Shown piece by piece: positions 36,265-47,700 of a DNA stretch of 64,000 nucleotides. Source of the stretch: Carallia brachiata. Lineage: Eukaryota > Streptophyta > Magnoliopsida > Malpighiales > Rhizophoraceae. A model generated the notes under the pieces. It was given only the letters and a program-made list of their open reading frames with translations, was not told the origin of the DNA and ran no database searches. How positions within the stretch are numbered: position 1 is the stretch's first letter; every line of letters starts with the position of its first letter. Location: assembly GCA_021464245.1 (NCBI GenBank), contig JADCRB010000006.1:1133621-1197620 (forward strand), written 5' to 3'. Both the position numbers and the translations under genes were made by a program.

Positions 36265-38054
36265 ATGAGAGGAGACATGATGGAGTTGAAAAGACCCACC
36301 AATCTGGAAAGGGGGTTCTATGTAAGAATGAAATTCTTACACAAACATGGGAGACAACACAGGAGAAGAAGAACAACCTCTGCTTCAGATACTACAAATG
36401 GGTCCTCTGGTTTTCCCTTTCTCTTTATGTCTTTAGCTCTTATTTCATAAGCTACAAGCCTATCCCCATCGCCATCCCACTGTCTCAAACCTATTTTTCC
36501 AAATCCGCTGTCGTTTCTCGCGCCCTCTTTGAATCCACCAACTCCACCTTACGTCTTCAACATCCCAAGAGCGATCAAGGTGTGACCTTTATTCGATTCC
36601 TTCGAGTTCTCAAAGATTAAAGAAAGAAAGAAACGTGAAACACTCTGTTTTTCTTTTGTCTTTTTCCTTTTCTTAAAAAAAAAAAAAACCACAGGGTTGT
36701 TGAAGGATTTGAAGATATACGTTTATGAATTGCCATCAAAATACAACACGGACTGGCTAATCAACGAGCGATGCAGCAGTCACTTGTTTGCCTCGGAGGT
36801 GGCGATTCACAGAGCATTGTTGAACAGCGATTATGACTGGGTGCGGACTTTTGACCCGTACGAGGCGGACTTCTTCTTTGTCCCTGTTTACGTGTCCTGC
36901 AATTTCAGCACCCCCAATGGGTTCCCTACCATAGGTCATGCCAGGTCTCTTTTGTCCTCTGCCGTCAACCTCGTTTCCTCCACCTATCCGTTCTGGAACC
37001 GATCCCTGGGGGCCGACCATGTCTACGTTGCCTCCCACGATTACGGCGCTTGTTTCCACGCCATGGTATTTAAACTAAATTTTAAGACTCCAAATTCAGC
37101 ACTTGAAAATGGATTCATGTTTTTTCTTATCTTTGAGTTAAATTTTCGAGCCTGGGTTTTTGTGTTTAGGAGGAGAGGGCTGTGGAAGATGGGATACCGG
37201 AATTCTTGAAGAACTCGATCATATTACAGACATTTGGTGTCAAATATGACCACCCCTGTCAAGGAGTTGAGAATGTTGTGATACCGCCTTATGTCTCGCC
37301 GGAGAGTATACGGAAAACCCTTCAAAAATTTCCGTTGACCGGCATGCGTGAAATCTGGGTCTTTTTTAGAGGCAAAATGGAACTGCATCCTAAAAACATT
37401 AGCGGGCGTTTTTACAGCAAGTAATTAATTAAGTATCTGATCAAAGAATTTCCTTTGTTTTTACAGCGAGAAAAAAAAATATAAATTGGAATGATGATTT
37501 TCATATTCTGGTTTTAGCTTCTGTTTTGGTGTTTCTCATATGATACATACATACAGGAAGGTTCGGACGGAGATATGGAGAAGATTCAGCGGTGACCGGA
37601 GGTTTTACTTACAGAGGCATAGATTTCCGGTTACCAATCAGACATAGTACGGTCTGTATTTTGCTTGTGCCCGCTGGGGTGGGCCCCTTGGAGCCCAAGG
37701 CTAGTCGAATCAGTTGTGTTGGGATGCGTGCCAGTGATAATAGCCGATGGTATTCGGTTGCCATTTCCGGACGCGATACGGTGGCCGGATATCTCCCTCA
37801 CGGTTGCGGAAAAGGACGTGGGGAAGTTGGGGGCAATTCTGGAACACGTGGCGGCAACTAATTTGTCAGTGATACAGAGTAATTTATGGGACCCGACGGT
37901 CAGGCGGGCCCTCCAATTCAACGATGAAATCCAAGAAGGGGATGCCACGTGGCAGGTTCTGCGTGCCTTGAAACGTAGGCTGAACCGGTCAGGGACAAAG
38001 GAGGAGGAGGAGAAGGAGGACCGTGACGTGAGCGAGACGGTTTCTTCAGGTTAA
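36265..38054 (+). CDS. IRX7: IRX7/FRA8-like GT47 xylan glycosyltransferase, two frameshifts as sequenced
   Basis: Four exons: 36265-36579, 36695-37065, 37170-37420 and 37557-38054, all introns GT-AG, together about 478 codons if the frame were continuous (Arabidopsis FRA8/IRX7 is about 450). It encodes a type II Golgi protein: basic N-terminus, one membrane helix at about residues 45-62 (WVLWFSLSLYVFSSYF), then the exostosin/GT47 domain from about residue 107 (LKDLKIYVYELPSKYN, YEADFFFVPVYVSCNFST, IWVFFRGKMELHPKNISG, CPLGWAPWSPRLVES, WPDISLTVAEKDVGKLG). FRA8/IRX7 is needed for normal glucuronoxylan in secondary walls, probably through the reducing-end sequence. Two one-base losses break the frame: near 36365-36373 in exon 1 and near 37627-37631 in exon 4. 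Both lie in short homopolymers. The splice sites and the rest of the frame are intact. Either these are sequence errors or the gene is a young pseudogene. Confidence 0.88.
36580..36694 (+). other. IRX7-like intron 1
   Basis: GTGTGACC...ACCACAG; it splits a glycine codon after CAA, linking the stem region to the LLKDLKIYVYELP start of the GT47 domain. Confidence 0.8.
37066..37169 (+). other. IRX7-like intron 2
   Basis: GTATTTAAAC...GTGTTTAG; phase 0 between FHAM and EERAVEDG. Confidence 0.85.
37421..37556 (+). other. IRX7-like intron 3
   Basis: GTAATTAATT...CATACAG; it splits the lysine codon in RFYSK|KVRTEIW. Confidence 0.85.
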
Positions 38055-38288
38055 TACTTGTTGTAGGTATTAAGCAAGGGTGGTCAAGAGGTCAAAAGTC
38101 CCAAATGTGGATGCAACTTTTGCATTGCATCATGTACGCTAAGAAGCAATAAGTAAGAAAGAATCGTACAATAAATGGAGGGCAATGGAATGGAAGGCCA
38201 GCTCAGCTGAAGACTGAGAGCGACGTGGTTCGCTTCTCTCAGTGTCAGAGATTGAGAATATTTAAAAAAAAGCAGAAACTTTAATACA
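38055..38288 (+). other. 3' flank of the IRX7-like gene
   Basis: Probable 3' UTR. A CAATAAATGG word at about 38168-38177 is a candidate polyadenylation signal. Confidence 0.45.
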
Positions 38289-38298
38289 TACAGGTTAC

Positions 38299-39935
38299 GG
38301 GACAAGTTTACTAATGAATGACTAACTTTTCGATTTGACACAAATAAGTCAGTAATTCAAAAAATGTCCAATTAAGGTTTGCACCGTGACAATAGTGCAC
38401 AATCGAGTCAAAAATATAACTTATTTTGAATTCGCCGTCGTCTGCCCATGTGTCGGTGAACTGAAAGATGATGTGGCATATGACTATAATCTTAGTGAGC
38501 TCTCTTCCATCAAATATGTTTCTCTACCTTCCCTCCTTTCTCTCTCTTTTTATCTTCGTTCTCTCTGCACCTCAACTTCCCATAATCATAGTGCTCAAGC
38601 CTCGCCTATCAACCCCCAAGCATAGTCTCTCTTTTTTCATTCACTAGAAGCAAAAGCATAATGAAATGGCGAAAAAAATTACAATCCAATGATAGACTCT
38701 ATAGTCTATCGACGACAGTGCAAGTGACACAAGACAACTTTAGGTTGCCATCGTAGCAAGCATTGTCGTCGACCCATGAATACACCCCTCTCCAACCCAA
38801 CAACTCCTTTATCTCATTCGAGGCGACACCATAAGCTTTGCCCTTTTCCTCTCTCTTGCGCTTCAACTCACTTTTTTTGGTTGTGTAAAGAACGCATTTT
38901 GTTGTTTTTTTTCTTTACTTACTCTTTTTTTAAATGAATTCTTTTCTTTCTTTTTGCTTTGTAGCTTTTTTTTTTTTTTTTCAATTCGGCTTCTAATATA
39001 TATATATATTTAAGTTATATATAAACTTAAATAAATTCAAACTAAGATATATTTATCTAAAATCTATTTTTATTGAATAAAAATACATATATTTAGTAAA
39101 ATATATATTAATATATATAACATATATTTTTATGGTAAATATGGACATATAATAAATGAAAATCCATTAATGAAGCCTAAAACAAGATAGGCTTGCCTCC
39201 AAAACTCTTCAGTACCAACGAAGCATGGCCGAAATAAGAATACAAAGCAAATCAATTAGGTTTTCATTTCAGGAAATATCTTCCCTTTTTTTTTTCAATA
39301 GAAAAAATTAATTATTTAACAAAAAAATACAAAACAAACTTGATTCAATAGCCCTCAAACTTTTCCTCCTCTTTGTCGCCCTCATCATTGACTTTTGTGC
39401 CACAAGAGGGAGGATAAGTTGATCTGCTACCAGAGATAAGGGGGATCGGCGTGCTTTTCTGCTACAATTTTGAGGGCTATTATCTTGGAGCTTTTTCCAC
39501 CATCATTTTACTTTTTATATTGATGGGTGTCTCTTGATATCTTTTAGAAATCAACACAAAGGCAGTGAAGTGATCAAATGCAAGTCTTTGACTAGTGGTA
39601 GGGGATGATTATTTGAGAAAAGGAACATTTTAGGATTTCGAGGTGAGAGAGATAACGAAGATAGGAAAAGAGAGAGAGAGACAGAGGAGAGTGAGACATC
39701 TTTGGTGGAAGAGAGCTGACATGGATTCAAAGAGTTTACTATGATTATAGTCATATGCCACATCATTTTCCAGTTCACTGACACATAGGCAGATAACAGC
39801 AAATTTAAAATGATTAACGTTTTTGACCCAATCGTACACTATTTGTAACGATAGAAACCTTGATTGGATTTTTTTTAGTTACTGACTTATGCGTGTCAAA
39901 TCAAGGAGTTAGTGACTGGTTAGTAAACTTATCCC
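38299..39935. mobile_element. Mutator-like element (1,637 bp), long TIRs and 10-bp duplication
   Basis: Terminal inverted repeats of about 230-300 bp: left GGGACAAGTTTACTAATGAA; right, inverted, GGGATAAGTTTACTAACCAG. Both arms carry GATTTGACAC, AAGTCAGTAA and GATGTGGCATATGACTATAA. The ten bases TACAGGTTAC flank the element exactly (38289-38298 and 39936-39945), which fits Mutator (9-11 bp). The interior (about 38620-39550) has no transposase. Its mixed-composition stretches at 38630-38880 and 39350-39500 might be captured gene fragments, but I recognise none. It sits 245 bp past the IRX7-like stop. Confidence 0.88.
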
Positions 39936-39945
39936 TACAGGTTAC

Positions 39946-40761
39946 ATATAGGCTATCTAACGATTTAACTGTGGCACACGGCCTGGTTCTAACGTGCGTG
40001 GGAATTTTTAGGGTATGGATACATACAAATAATGGCTAAATGCAATTGCAAATGGTCTTTTATAGTCAAAATTTACATTTTTTTTAGATGAAGTTTTCAG
40101 ACTGTATATATTTGCGGGAAAACATAAATAAAAGTCCTAATTAAGGTCCATTTTTAAGTGTTCACACTTTTTTTTTTTTATGGTCAATGGGTGTTCACAT
40201 TGTTAAACTCTATTAATATGCAAATTTTACACGCATGGTGCTGAAGAAGTTTAAGCATCGGCCTAAAGAGCAAGGATCGATATACTGTTGGGATTACGAA
40301 TACAGCCCTCCACTCTGCCACCAATGCAAGGGAGCATGTTTCTAGGAAGCTAGAATGTCATTTTATAATGCCATGAGCAGGCCAAGCCAAGTTTTTTCTT
40401 TTTCTTTTTCTTTTTATATTCTAAAGGCAAGGTTTTTGGACTGATCTGACCGGTCACTCCGATTCAATTTTTTCAACAATGTTAAATTTTTTGTCTACTC
40501 TAAAAAATTTAGTTGATGAGGGATTGTCCGAATCTAGGATTGGCGAAAGTTGTAAGTTTTGAAGAAAATTTATATTAGAATTACATATCACCTATCAAAA
40601 AAGATTGTGAGTGATATTTGAACTCTAATCTTTTAAATAAAAGTCAAAAGTATAATTCTTGTGTAGTAAGGTTTGATGGGCTTGGATGCGTTGCAGGTAG
40701 CAAACTAATATTAGCCCATGAGTGCCATGCAATTGGCCTTTTTGCTTTTTGGACAAAAATT
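39946..40761. other. Gene-empty stretch
   Basis: AT-rich; GACCGGTCACTCCGATTCAA at about 40448-40467 may be a scrap of the 'CCGGTT' MITE family. Nothing else seen. Confidence 0.4.
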
Positions 40762-40764
40762 TAA

Positions 40765-41593
40765 GGGTAATCATTTATCTATTGTTAATTATTGATTGCA
40801 TATTATTGGTTATTATTGTTTATTGTTATTATTGATAAATAAAATAAAATTATAATATTTAGTTAAATTAATATTATTTATTACTGATTAAATTATAAAA
40901 TAATTATTTTAGACATTATATTTTTATTTTATTATAATAAATTATTTTTTATCTCTAATTAATTTAAACTAGTCTTACAAAAATATATCTTTTGTATTGA
41001 TAAATAAGAATTTATTTCATGTATTATTTGAAGATCAACTATTATTTATAATAAAATATATAAAAAATTTCCTATGCAAATTATTGTTTATATAGTAAAA
41101 AAATATTTTTTTATTATAGAAGCTATTGTCTTAAAAAATAATGTTATTTTTACATGTTTAGATTATTGTTTACACAGTATGGGGTCAAGAAAAATTGGAC
41201 GAGTCGCTGCTGCATCCTATTGGGGGCATATATTTTTTTTTATTTTTTTTTCTTTGCAAAAAGTTGAAAATAATAGTTTCTTATTCAAACAATAATGTTT
41301 TGTTTCCTTATGGGGCCCTTCATCTACTTTTGGTACTTTTTTTCCTATACTCTTATAATTTTTTCACAAGAACTCTTCTAAATTGGAGCAAAACAAAGAG
41401 CAATTTTGTAATTACATTATTCATTAGCTGCTGATCAAATAAAAAAGTAACTTGACTCCACTTCTTCAATCCGCAGTAGTTTGGAGAATGTATTAGCAAC
41501 AATACTTACAAAAAATTAACCAAACTCCATTTATCTTACATTTTGATTTCCAACAATAAATAGCAGCACTTGTCAGCAAAACCAAACACCCCC
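40765..41593. mobile_element. Tourist-like MITE, copy 2
   Basis: Left end GGGTAATCATTTATC after TTAA; inverted right end GGGGGTGTTTGGTTTTGC, followed by TTAA. Shares GATAAATAAAATAAAATTATA with copy 1. An AT-rich middle makes it longer. The plus frames at 41074-41434 are not genes. Confidence 0.6.
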
Positions 41594-41599
41594 TTAAGG

Positions 41600-42292
41600 T
41601 TCAAAATTTGAAGGTTGACATACAAGAACAGAGGCTCCAATATAATGGACTAAGCTCAAGATGACCAACCCTAAAAATATTCAGAGCCCCTTACTCGTGT
41701 AAGAGTAAAGATGAGTCCAGCAAACCATGTAATACACCTAGATGAGAAAGTGGATCAGTTAAAGTGGAGCATTAATAGTACCAACAACTTACTCAAGTGG
41801 AAAAACAATGTAACCACATTGTTGACCAAATAAATGAAGAATGTAAATGGTGGAGAGCAAGCAGTACTTACTTATTGCTCATTTCTCATGTTTTTCTACT
41901 TGTTTCCAAAGTTCATTGATTGCTTGTTATTTAATGTTGACTTGTAGTAAAAGTTGTTGGAAACTTGCTATCTTTTCCTTATAAAAGGGACTACATGTAG
42001 CAATGAGAATAATGAAATCCTGATCATTTACATGAATCAAGTTAATTTTATTGTTATGATTTTTATCACTTGTATGCTTCAAGCATTATGAATTCCTTTA
42101 AATTCTTTATCCCTTGGTGTGTTAGCTTAACTTGTATCACCATTAGCGATGGAATTCTTCTTAATTCTTATCTTGAGGTGGTTGTTGTACATTATTACCT
42201 AAGTGGTGCATTTCTAAATCCCATTTATGTTCTTACCTAAGCTCAATCCCCTTATTTTGGAGTGCTCCTATTTCCCTTCAGTAAGGAATCCA
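41600..42292 (+). repeat. Ty3-gypsy-type 5' LTR
   Basis: Has a TATA box (TATAAAAG, 41980-41987) and ends at AAGGAATCCA (42292), five bases before a primer-binding site. The start is not fixed, probably between 41598 and 41700. No matching 3' LTR exists in the window. Confidence 0.6.
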
Positions 42293-42297
42293 TTGTT

Positions 42298-42309
42298 TGG
42301 TATCATAGC
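42298..42309 (+). promoter_or_regulatory. Retrotransposon primer-binding site
   Basis: TGGTATCATAGC is one mismatch from the initiator Met-tRNA complement TGGTATCAGAGC and sits just past the LTR end. Confidence 0.7.
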
Positions 42310-42639
42310 TTTTGATTGTGTGTGTGTGAGATTGGGTAGAGAGTACCCTATGAGAGAATAATAAAAACACTTAAACACTTAAACCAGACTACATTATACC
42401 TTTTACCTTTGCAATGGATGACGAATGTGTTGTAAGAGGTCTGATTTTAAACAATCTTATATTCAAAGCCTTCAACATGGTCTTTAAGAGCTAAGGCAAC
42501 AAATGGAACAAATGATGAGAATAATGCAACCATGATAAAGGCGTGTAAACAAAGTCAGTTCTAAAAGAGAAAATGAACCACCCGATGATTCTAATGAAGA
42601 ACAATTCCTTAGGCTAAGAACACGTCAAAGGTTACAAAA

Positions 42640-43285
42640 AATGGTCTCAAAAGAGAAGTTCCAAAAATGCAAATGTAGATCCTCCCCTATTGAGTACCTT
42701 GATTAGATCTAAAGTGTAGAAAGAATATTTAATTACAAAAACTATACTGAAGAAAAGGGATGCAAATTGGCTACTTTGAGCTAGAAAGAGTATGCTAGTC
42801 TGTGGCAGGAAACATCAAAGCTCAAAGGAGATGTGATGGGAAAGGTGATATTAGGAGCAGGACAAAAATGAAACGCCTATTGCAAAAACATTTTGTTCTT
42901 GATAGCAACAAGCAAGATCTCTCTTTGAAGTTTCAAGGGTTGAAGCAATATAGCCTAAATGTGGAGGAATATGTGAAAGAATTTGAGACTTTAATGTTGG
43001 ATGCAATCTGAATGAGCCTTGAGAACCACATGTTGTTTGATTCCTTGAAGTCTTAATAAAGAGATTGCTCATGTGGTAGAACTATAACGAGATAGCTCAT
43101 ATGGTGGAACTATAGTTCTTCATCACTCTTGAAGAAGTCATCAAGTTGGCACTAAAGTTAAAGAAGCAGCGCAAGGGTCCAAAGAAATCGCCTTTCAAAA
43201 CTAATGACAACAGAGTCATTTCTAACAAGGGAAATTCTTCAAAAGGTGAATCCTCCAAAACTAAATCTATATATGAGTGATTACA
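42640..43285 (+). pseudogene. Ty3-gypsy gag remnant
   Basis: Broken gag frame: VERIFNYKNYTEEKGCKLA, stop, KEYASLW, then the open part 42802-43011 with TKMKRLLQKHFVLDSNKQDL and LKQYSLNVEEYVKEFETLML. These match the retrotransposon gag (RT_gag) pattern W..MK..L...F.P....L...L..L.Q...SV.EY...FE.L. Damaged text follows with a duplicated segment (about 43055-43110) and a lysine-rich tail (LKLKKQRKGPKKSPFK). No protease or pol follows, so only LTR plus gag survive. Confidence 0.78.
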
Positions 43286-44470
43286 AGATTATCATTCACT
43301 ATCGCTTGAAGTAGTCTCGAATCACTCTCTGTTGGTTATGTTGTTTAGTGATCGTACTAGCTTCCTCTCGATTTGATTTCCTAATCCCTAGAAATGTTCT
43401 TTCAATCTTTGGGTCAAAAGGAACCAAATCAAATACTCCAGTACTTTGCATACATTATCAAAACCATGCAAATAAAGAAAAAATTTGGTAAGAGCAAGGA
43501 AACAAAAATTAAATAAAGTGAAAAGAAAAACCCAAATTAAAACTAGAATTATCGAGTAATAATATTACCAAAAATTAAAATTCAATTGTTTCTTAGCAAC
43601 AACGCCAAAAATTTGTTCACAAAAATCTTACCACAAATGCATGGTGTCACATTTTATAATATAGTGATAAGAAGGTTGTCGTCTCTACAGAGAACAATTA
43701 ATCATAACTTCACTAATTACTATAATTAATAATCTTAATTTTATTTTTTAATCAATATCTATATATATAATATAATTACGGAAGCATGAAAAATTTTCAC
43801 ATGCTTATATGACAACTTTTGGGCTTAAATTCGAAAAAGCATAACTTTTGGATTTTTGAATTAATAAATTCTTAATAATTCTAATAAAATTAGGATTTCA
43901 ATAATTGTAGTTTTTTTAATGTTGTATTAAAATTAGAATTTTAATTTTAATAAATTTTAGGATTCTCAAACATTCCTCTTTTTCACTCTATAAAAGCACA
44001 AGTGCTTTTTTACTCTATAAAAGCACAAGTATCATTATGATTCTTTTACTTTAATTTTGTTAGATTTCTCAATTTTGGATTTTAGATTTTTTACACAAAT
44101 AATTTCAATTTCTCATTAATGTTAGCACTTATAATTGATTATAGTTTTTTTTTTTATTTTTTGAATATAATTATAATAAATTTTTCATGATTCCTTTGGG
44201 TTTTTTTTTTTTCACTTAATAGAGAAGTTTTTGTGAATGTTTTGTTGTTAATTGAGTCCGCACATATTTGGAACATATAGGATTGCAAGACCAAATTGGC
44301 CAAGGACGTACAATAGAGATATTCAGAGGAATCTGGCAAGTAATTAATGTTGTGGTAATGTGCACAAATCAAACGAAGTTGAAATCAACTATTTTGCTCA
44401 AAAAGTTTAAACTTTAAGCGATACAAGTCAGACAACTAATGGGTGCCTGCCTTGAACCCCCCAGTCATAC
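43286..44470. other. Decayed repeat DNA
   Basis: At 43597-43630 the text TTAGCAACAACGCCAAAAAT resembles the widespread plant LTR-associated GGCAACGGCGCCAAAAAC motif. A 27-bp tandem pair with CTCTATAAAAGCACAAGT lies at about 43985-44028. No gene. Confidence 0.35.
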
Positions 44471-44471
44471 T

Positions 44472-44762
44472 TAGTTGGTCATATAGCTATTAAGCACAAC
44501 CCTGAAACAATGGCTCCATGGAATAGGTATTCAGAGAAAAGAGAGGTCGGCCCCACTTCCCCTATTGAAGGAAATAATTGATGGGGCATGCAGATTGCTA
44601 CAGCAATGCAATGTCTCTATAAACAAAAACCAAAAGTCATCTATTGTGACCTCAAGCCTAGCAACATATTTTTGGATGATTCCAATCATGCAAGGGTTGC
44701 AGATTTTGGTCTTGCCAAGCTCTTGAGGGAGGAAGAAAAGGCTTTTACTGGTCACACAGGTA
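44472..44762 (+). pseudogene. Receptor-like kinase fragment
   Basis: One exon-like piece of a plant receptor kinase domain. It runs from IATAMQCLYKQKPKV through the catalytic loop IYCDLKPSNIFLDD to the activation segment HARVADFGLAKLL and KAFTGHTG, stopping at ACAG|GTAATC, which resembles a normal donor site. The catalytic loop has Y where kinases have H/HR (IHCDLKPSN). Upstream text (NNGSME, REKRGRPHF) looks like a broken hinge region. Neither the ATP-binding lobe nor the C-lobe is found nearby. A translocated exon or transposon-captured piece, not a gene. Confidence 0.75.
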
Positions 44763-47700
44763 ATCTTCTATATAATCTCATACAATTTGTCCTTTGATTA
44801 GATTCCAATTGTAGATTTATTATTTATGCTATGTGAGAAATTATCTATAACTCGAGTATTGTGCGGATCTAATGCTAGTGAGAGAATAATGACAAATAAA
44901 TACAACTCAAAATTTAAAGATAAGATACTTGGAAAAAGAATTTAGTGGAATGAGGTTCAGAGGTTCAACTTCACTTATGCCTGAAGTATGAGTTCCTTAC
45001 AGGCTAATGACTGGTTAGTCTCTTAGTTTATGAATCAATAATCTTAATTCATTCAATTCTTTCTCTTGAGTGCTGAATCAAATACATATCCTTACAAAGT
45101 TTCAATTTTGTTGTCTCTACAAAAACTAGAAAATTAACTACTCATTGGGTACTATGATTCTCTTTAAGAATCCCACAAAATCTAGATACTGTCTCAAATT
45201 ATCTAGAATTTCATGTTATAATATCTAGGTCCTACTCAAAATTACCTCTCTTAAGCGTCAAATCCCAAATATATGATCATTTAATAGATGACCAATAAGT
45301 AGAAAGCATTAAGCATAGGATAACACAAATTAGTTGAAAAGACCATCAAATCATTAACTTACAAAACTAAAGCATAAACATCAATATAAGATCCATCTCT
45401 CCTCTAGAAGAAGGCAATAATTCTACATAAACACAATGAAAACATCATAGAATATTGTAGATAAAGAGCTCATGATGAAAACAAGAGAAAAGAAGACAAA
45501 CAAATGATAAAGACAAGAAAATCCCTTGTCTTTCGATTTTTTTTTAAGAGCCGTCTCTCTCCAAAAGCGATCCTCCTCTTGTTCCAAAGCCATCCAAAGA
45601 ATGTTCCAAGCCTTTCCCTTTCTTTCCTAATGATCTGTCATTTATATATCTAATAACGGTTTTTAGAGTTTGAAAGGCAACACACCACCCCAATTTTCGC
45701 ATCAACCATGTAATAAAATAAAACTTACTGATTAGCTAGAGTTGCAACTTTGGAAACCTAGCATCGTGGTGCTACAATTGCTACTGATGGTCGAACCACC
45801 AGGGCCGCAGCGCTCCAACCATGGCCACGGTGCTAGCACGTATGTCTTCTTTTTTTATAGGTGATTTTTTGTGCTGCGGCTCCAGACTACATGACTGTGA
45901 CGCTAATCAATTTGGCCTACAACTTCAAATTTCTCTCATTTTGTGCTATCTCTTCCATCTTTACCTAATATATCACAAGGACTCAATATTAGATCAAAAT
46001 AACCTAAAAACTCAAAGATACCACATTAAACTAAAAATAAAAGCATAATTACAATTCTATTATCATAAAGTTATCTAGGAGAACAAATGATTTATGTATG
46101 AGAAAAATATAATTAGATGAGATAGAGCAGACACTAATTTTACACTCTATATCTAATTAGAACACGAGTATGATAAAAGAGTTAAATTATATTGAGAGTT
46201 CCTACAATGAAGAAATGAGTGAGACCACCTTTTGAATGTCTTAACATTTGAGTAGCAGTAACACATAATTAGACAATAGCCATGATCTATGAATATGAAT
46301 TGATTAATTGGTGAATGAGAATAAATTAATGGAATTTAATTTATCTTATTTTGTGTGATTATAATTCATATTCCCGACCAATATGTTGAGATCTTTATGG
46401 GCACACACATAAAAATAATTATTGAAATACAAAACAGAAAATATGTTGAACTTGGATATTGAAAAGTTTAAGAAATCTTTAAAGTGAAAAACGAAAAGTA
46501 TATGGAAAATGAGCCAGAAAACTTTGACGTTATTGATTTGCAACATCCTGCTGAAAGGGCTGATAAAAGAAAATTGAAGAATATTTTGGTAACGATTCTA
46601 TATTTTATACTAGTTTTGTCACCATATAATATGAGTAACTAATTCGTTCATATTGATAAATTTTAAAATTTTTGTTTCTACTACGTACTTATTTGATAAA
46701 TAGATTTTGTGATTGTTGTTGAAATGTTGTGTCTTTAGGTGTAGAAGAACACCTATCAAGGAAAGTTTAAAAAGAAAGATCATGGAATTTTATCAAAGTT
46801 TGTTCGATTAGCAATTGAGGTAAAAAGTCATCACTACCAAATTTGAAAACTGGTTGATCAAAAGCAATGGTTGACTCTGGAATCGTATTGAGTTTGCTGG
46901 AGTCAAGAACTAACAAAGCAAAGTTGCCACCACGCATATAGACGAAACAAAGCACCATCAGAAGCTACCACTAGCCACCCTTGGAGAAATTATTGTCACC
47001 AAAGTAGATATTTAAACCTGGTATGGGGGACTTGATCCAGAATTGCAAAATTTGATCTAATTATTGGAGCATCAATTTGAATAGATGAGGAGGTAGAACC
47101 TCCCAGAGCCATCAAAAGAATCATAGAACTTTGCCGGCGACTACACACACTGCTGTCGGTTACCACGCGCACTATTATGATGCAGTTCTTTTTTCTTTTG
47201 TCGGGAACCACCATTGGAAACGTCATAAGTCGATCTCCCCAAATCTGACAATCATGCGTCGGAAAGTTCATTGCAAAGTCGTAGCTCTGAAGCAAACCAA
47301 AAGGTCCTGCCATCACTTCCCACACCATTTTCGCCCTCTCCAATCATTGTCGAAGGTCAAGGCCACAATATTTTGCTTCCCCAGCCATTGATCTACCTTC
47401 CCCAGTAGTCGAAGAGCCCTGAATCTCGTCGAAAAACATTAATTATTGTTTTTGGTTTCGTCTCCTTCATTCTTGCTCTCCTGCCGTCGACTGGCACAAT
47501 TGTCTCTAGTCGTCCGCTCCTAGGAGCCATTAGGTCCCTTCGTCGTTGGTTGGAGTTAGCTTGCCATTCCATCGTAGGCGCCAATTCCTTTCCCCAGTAA
47601 TTGTTTTTTGGAATCCAAGGGAACAATTTTTGAGGGAAAAGGATAAAAGAGAAGGAAATAAAAAAAAAAGAAGAAAAAGGAAAAAGAAAAAAAAAGAATA

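Noticed and set aside
36757..37059. 100-codon minus frame inside the IRX7-like gene, and 105-codon frame at 37631-37948
   Set aside because: Antisense shadows of well-supported exons 2 and 4.
44588..44797. A functional small kinase gene
   Set aside because: Only one exon's worth of the kinase domain exists and the ATP-binding lobe is absent.
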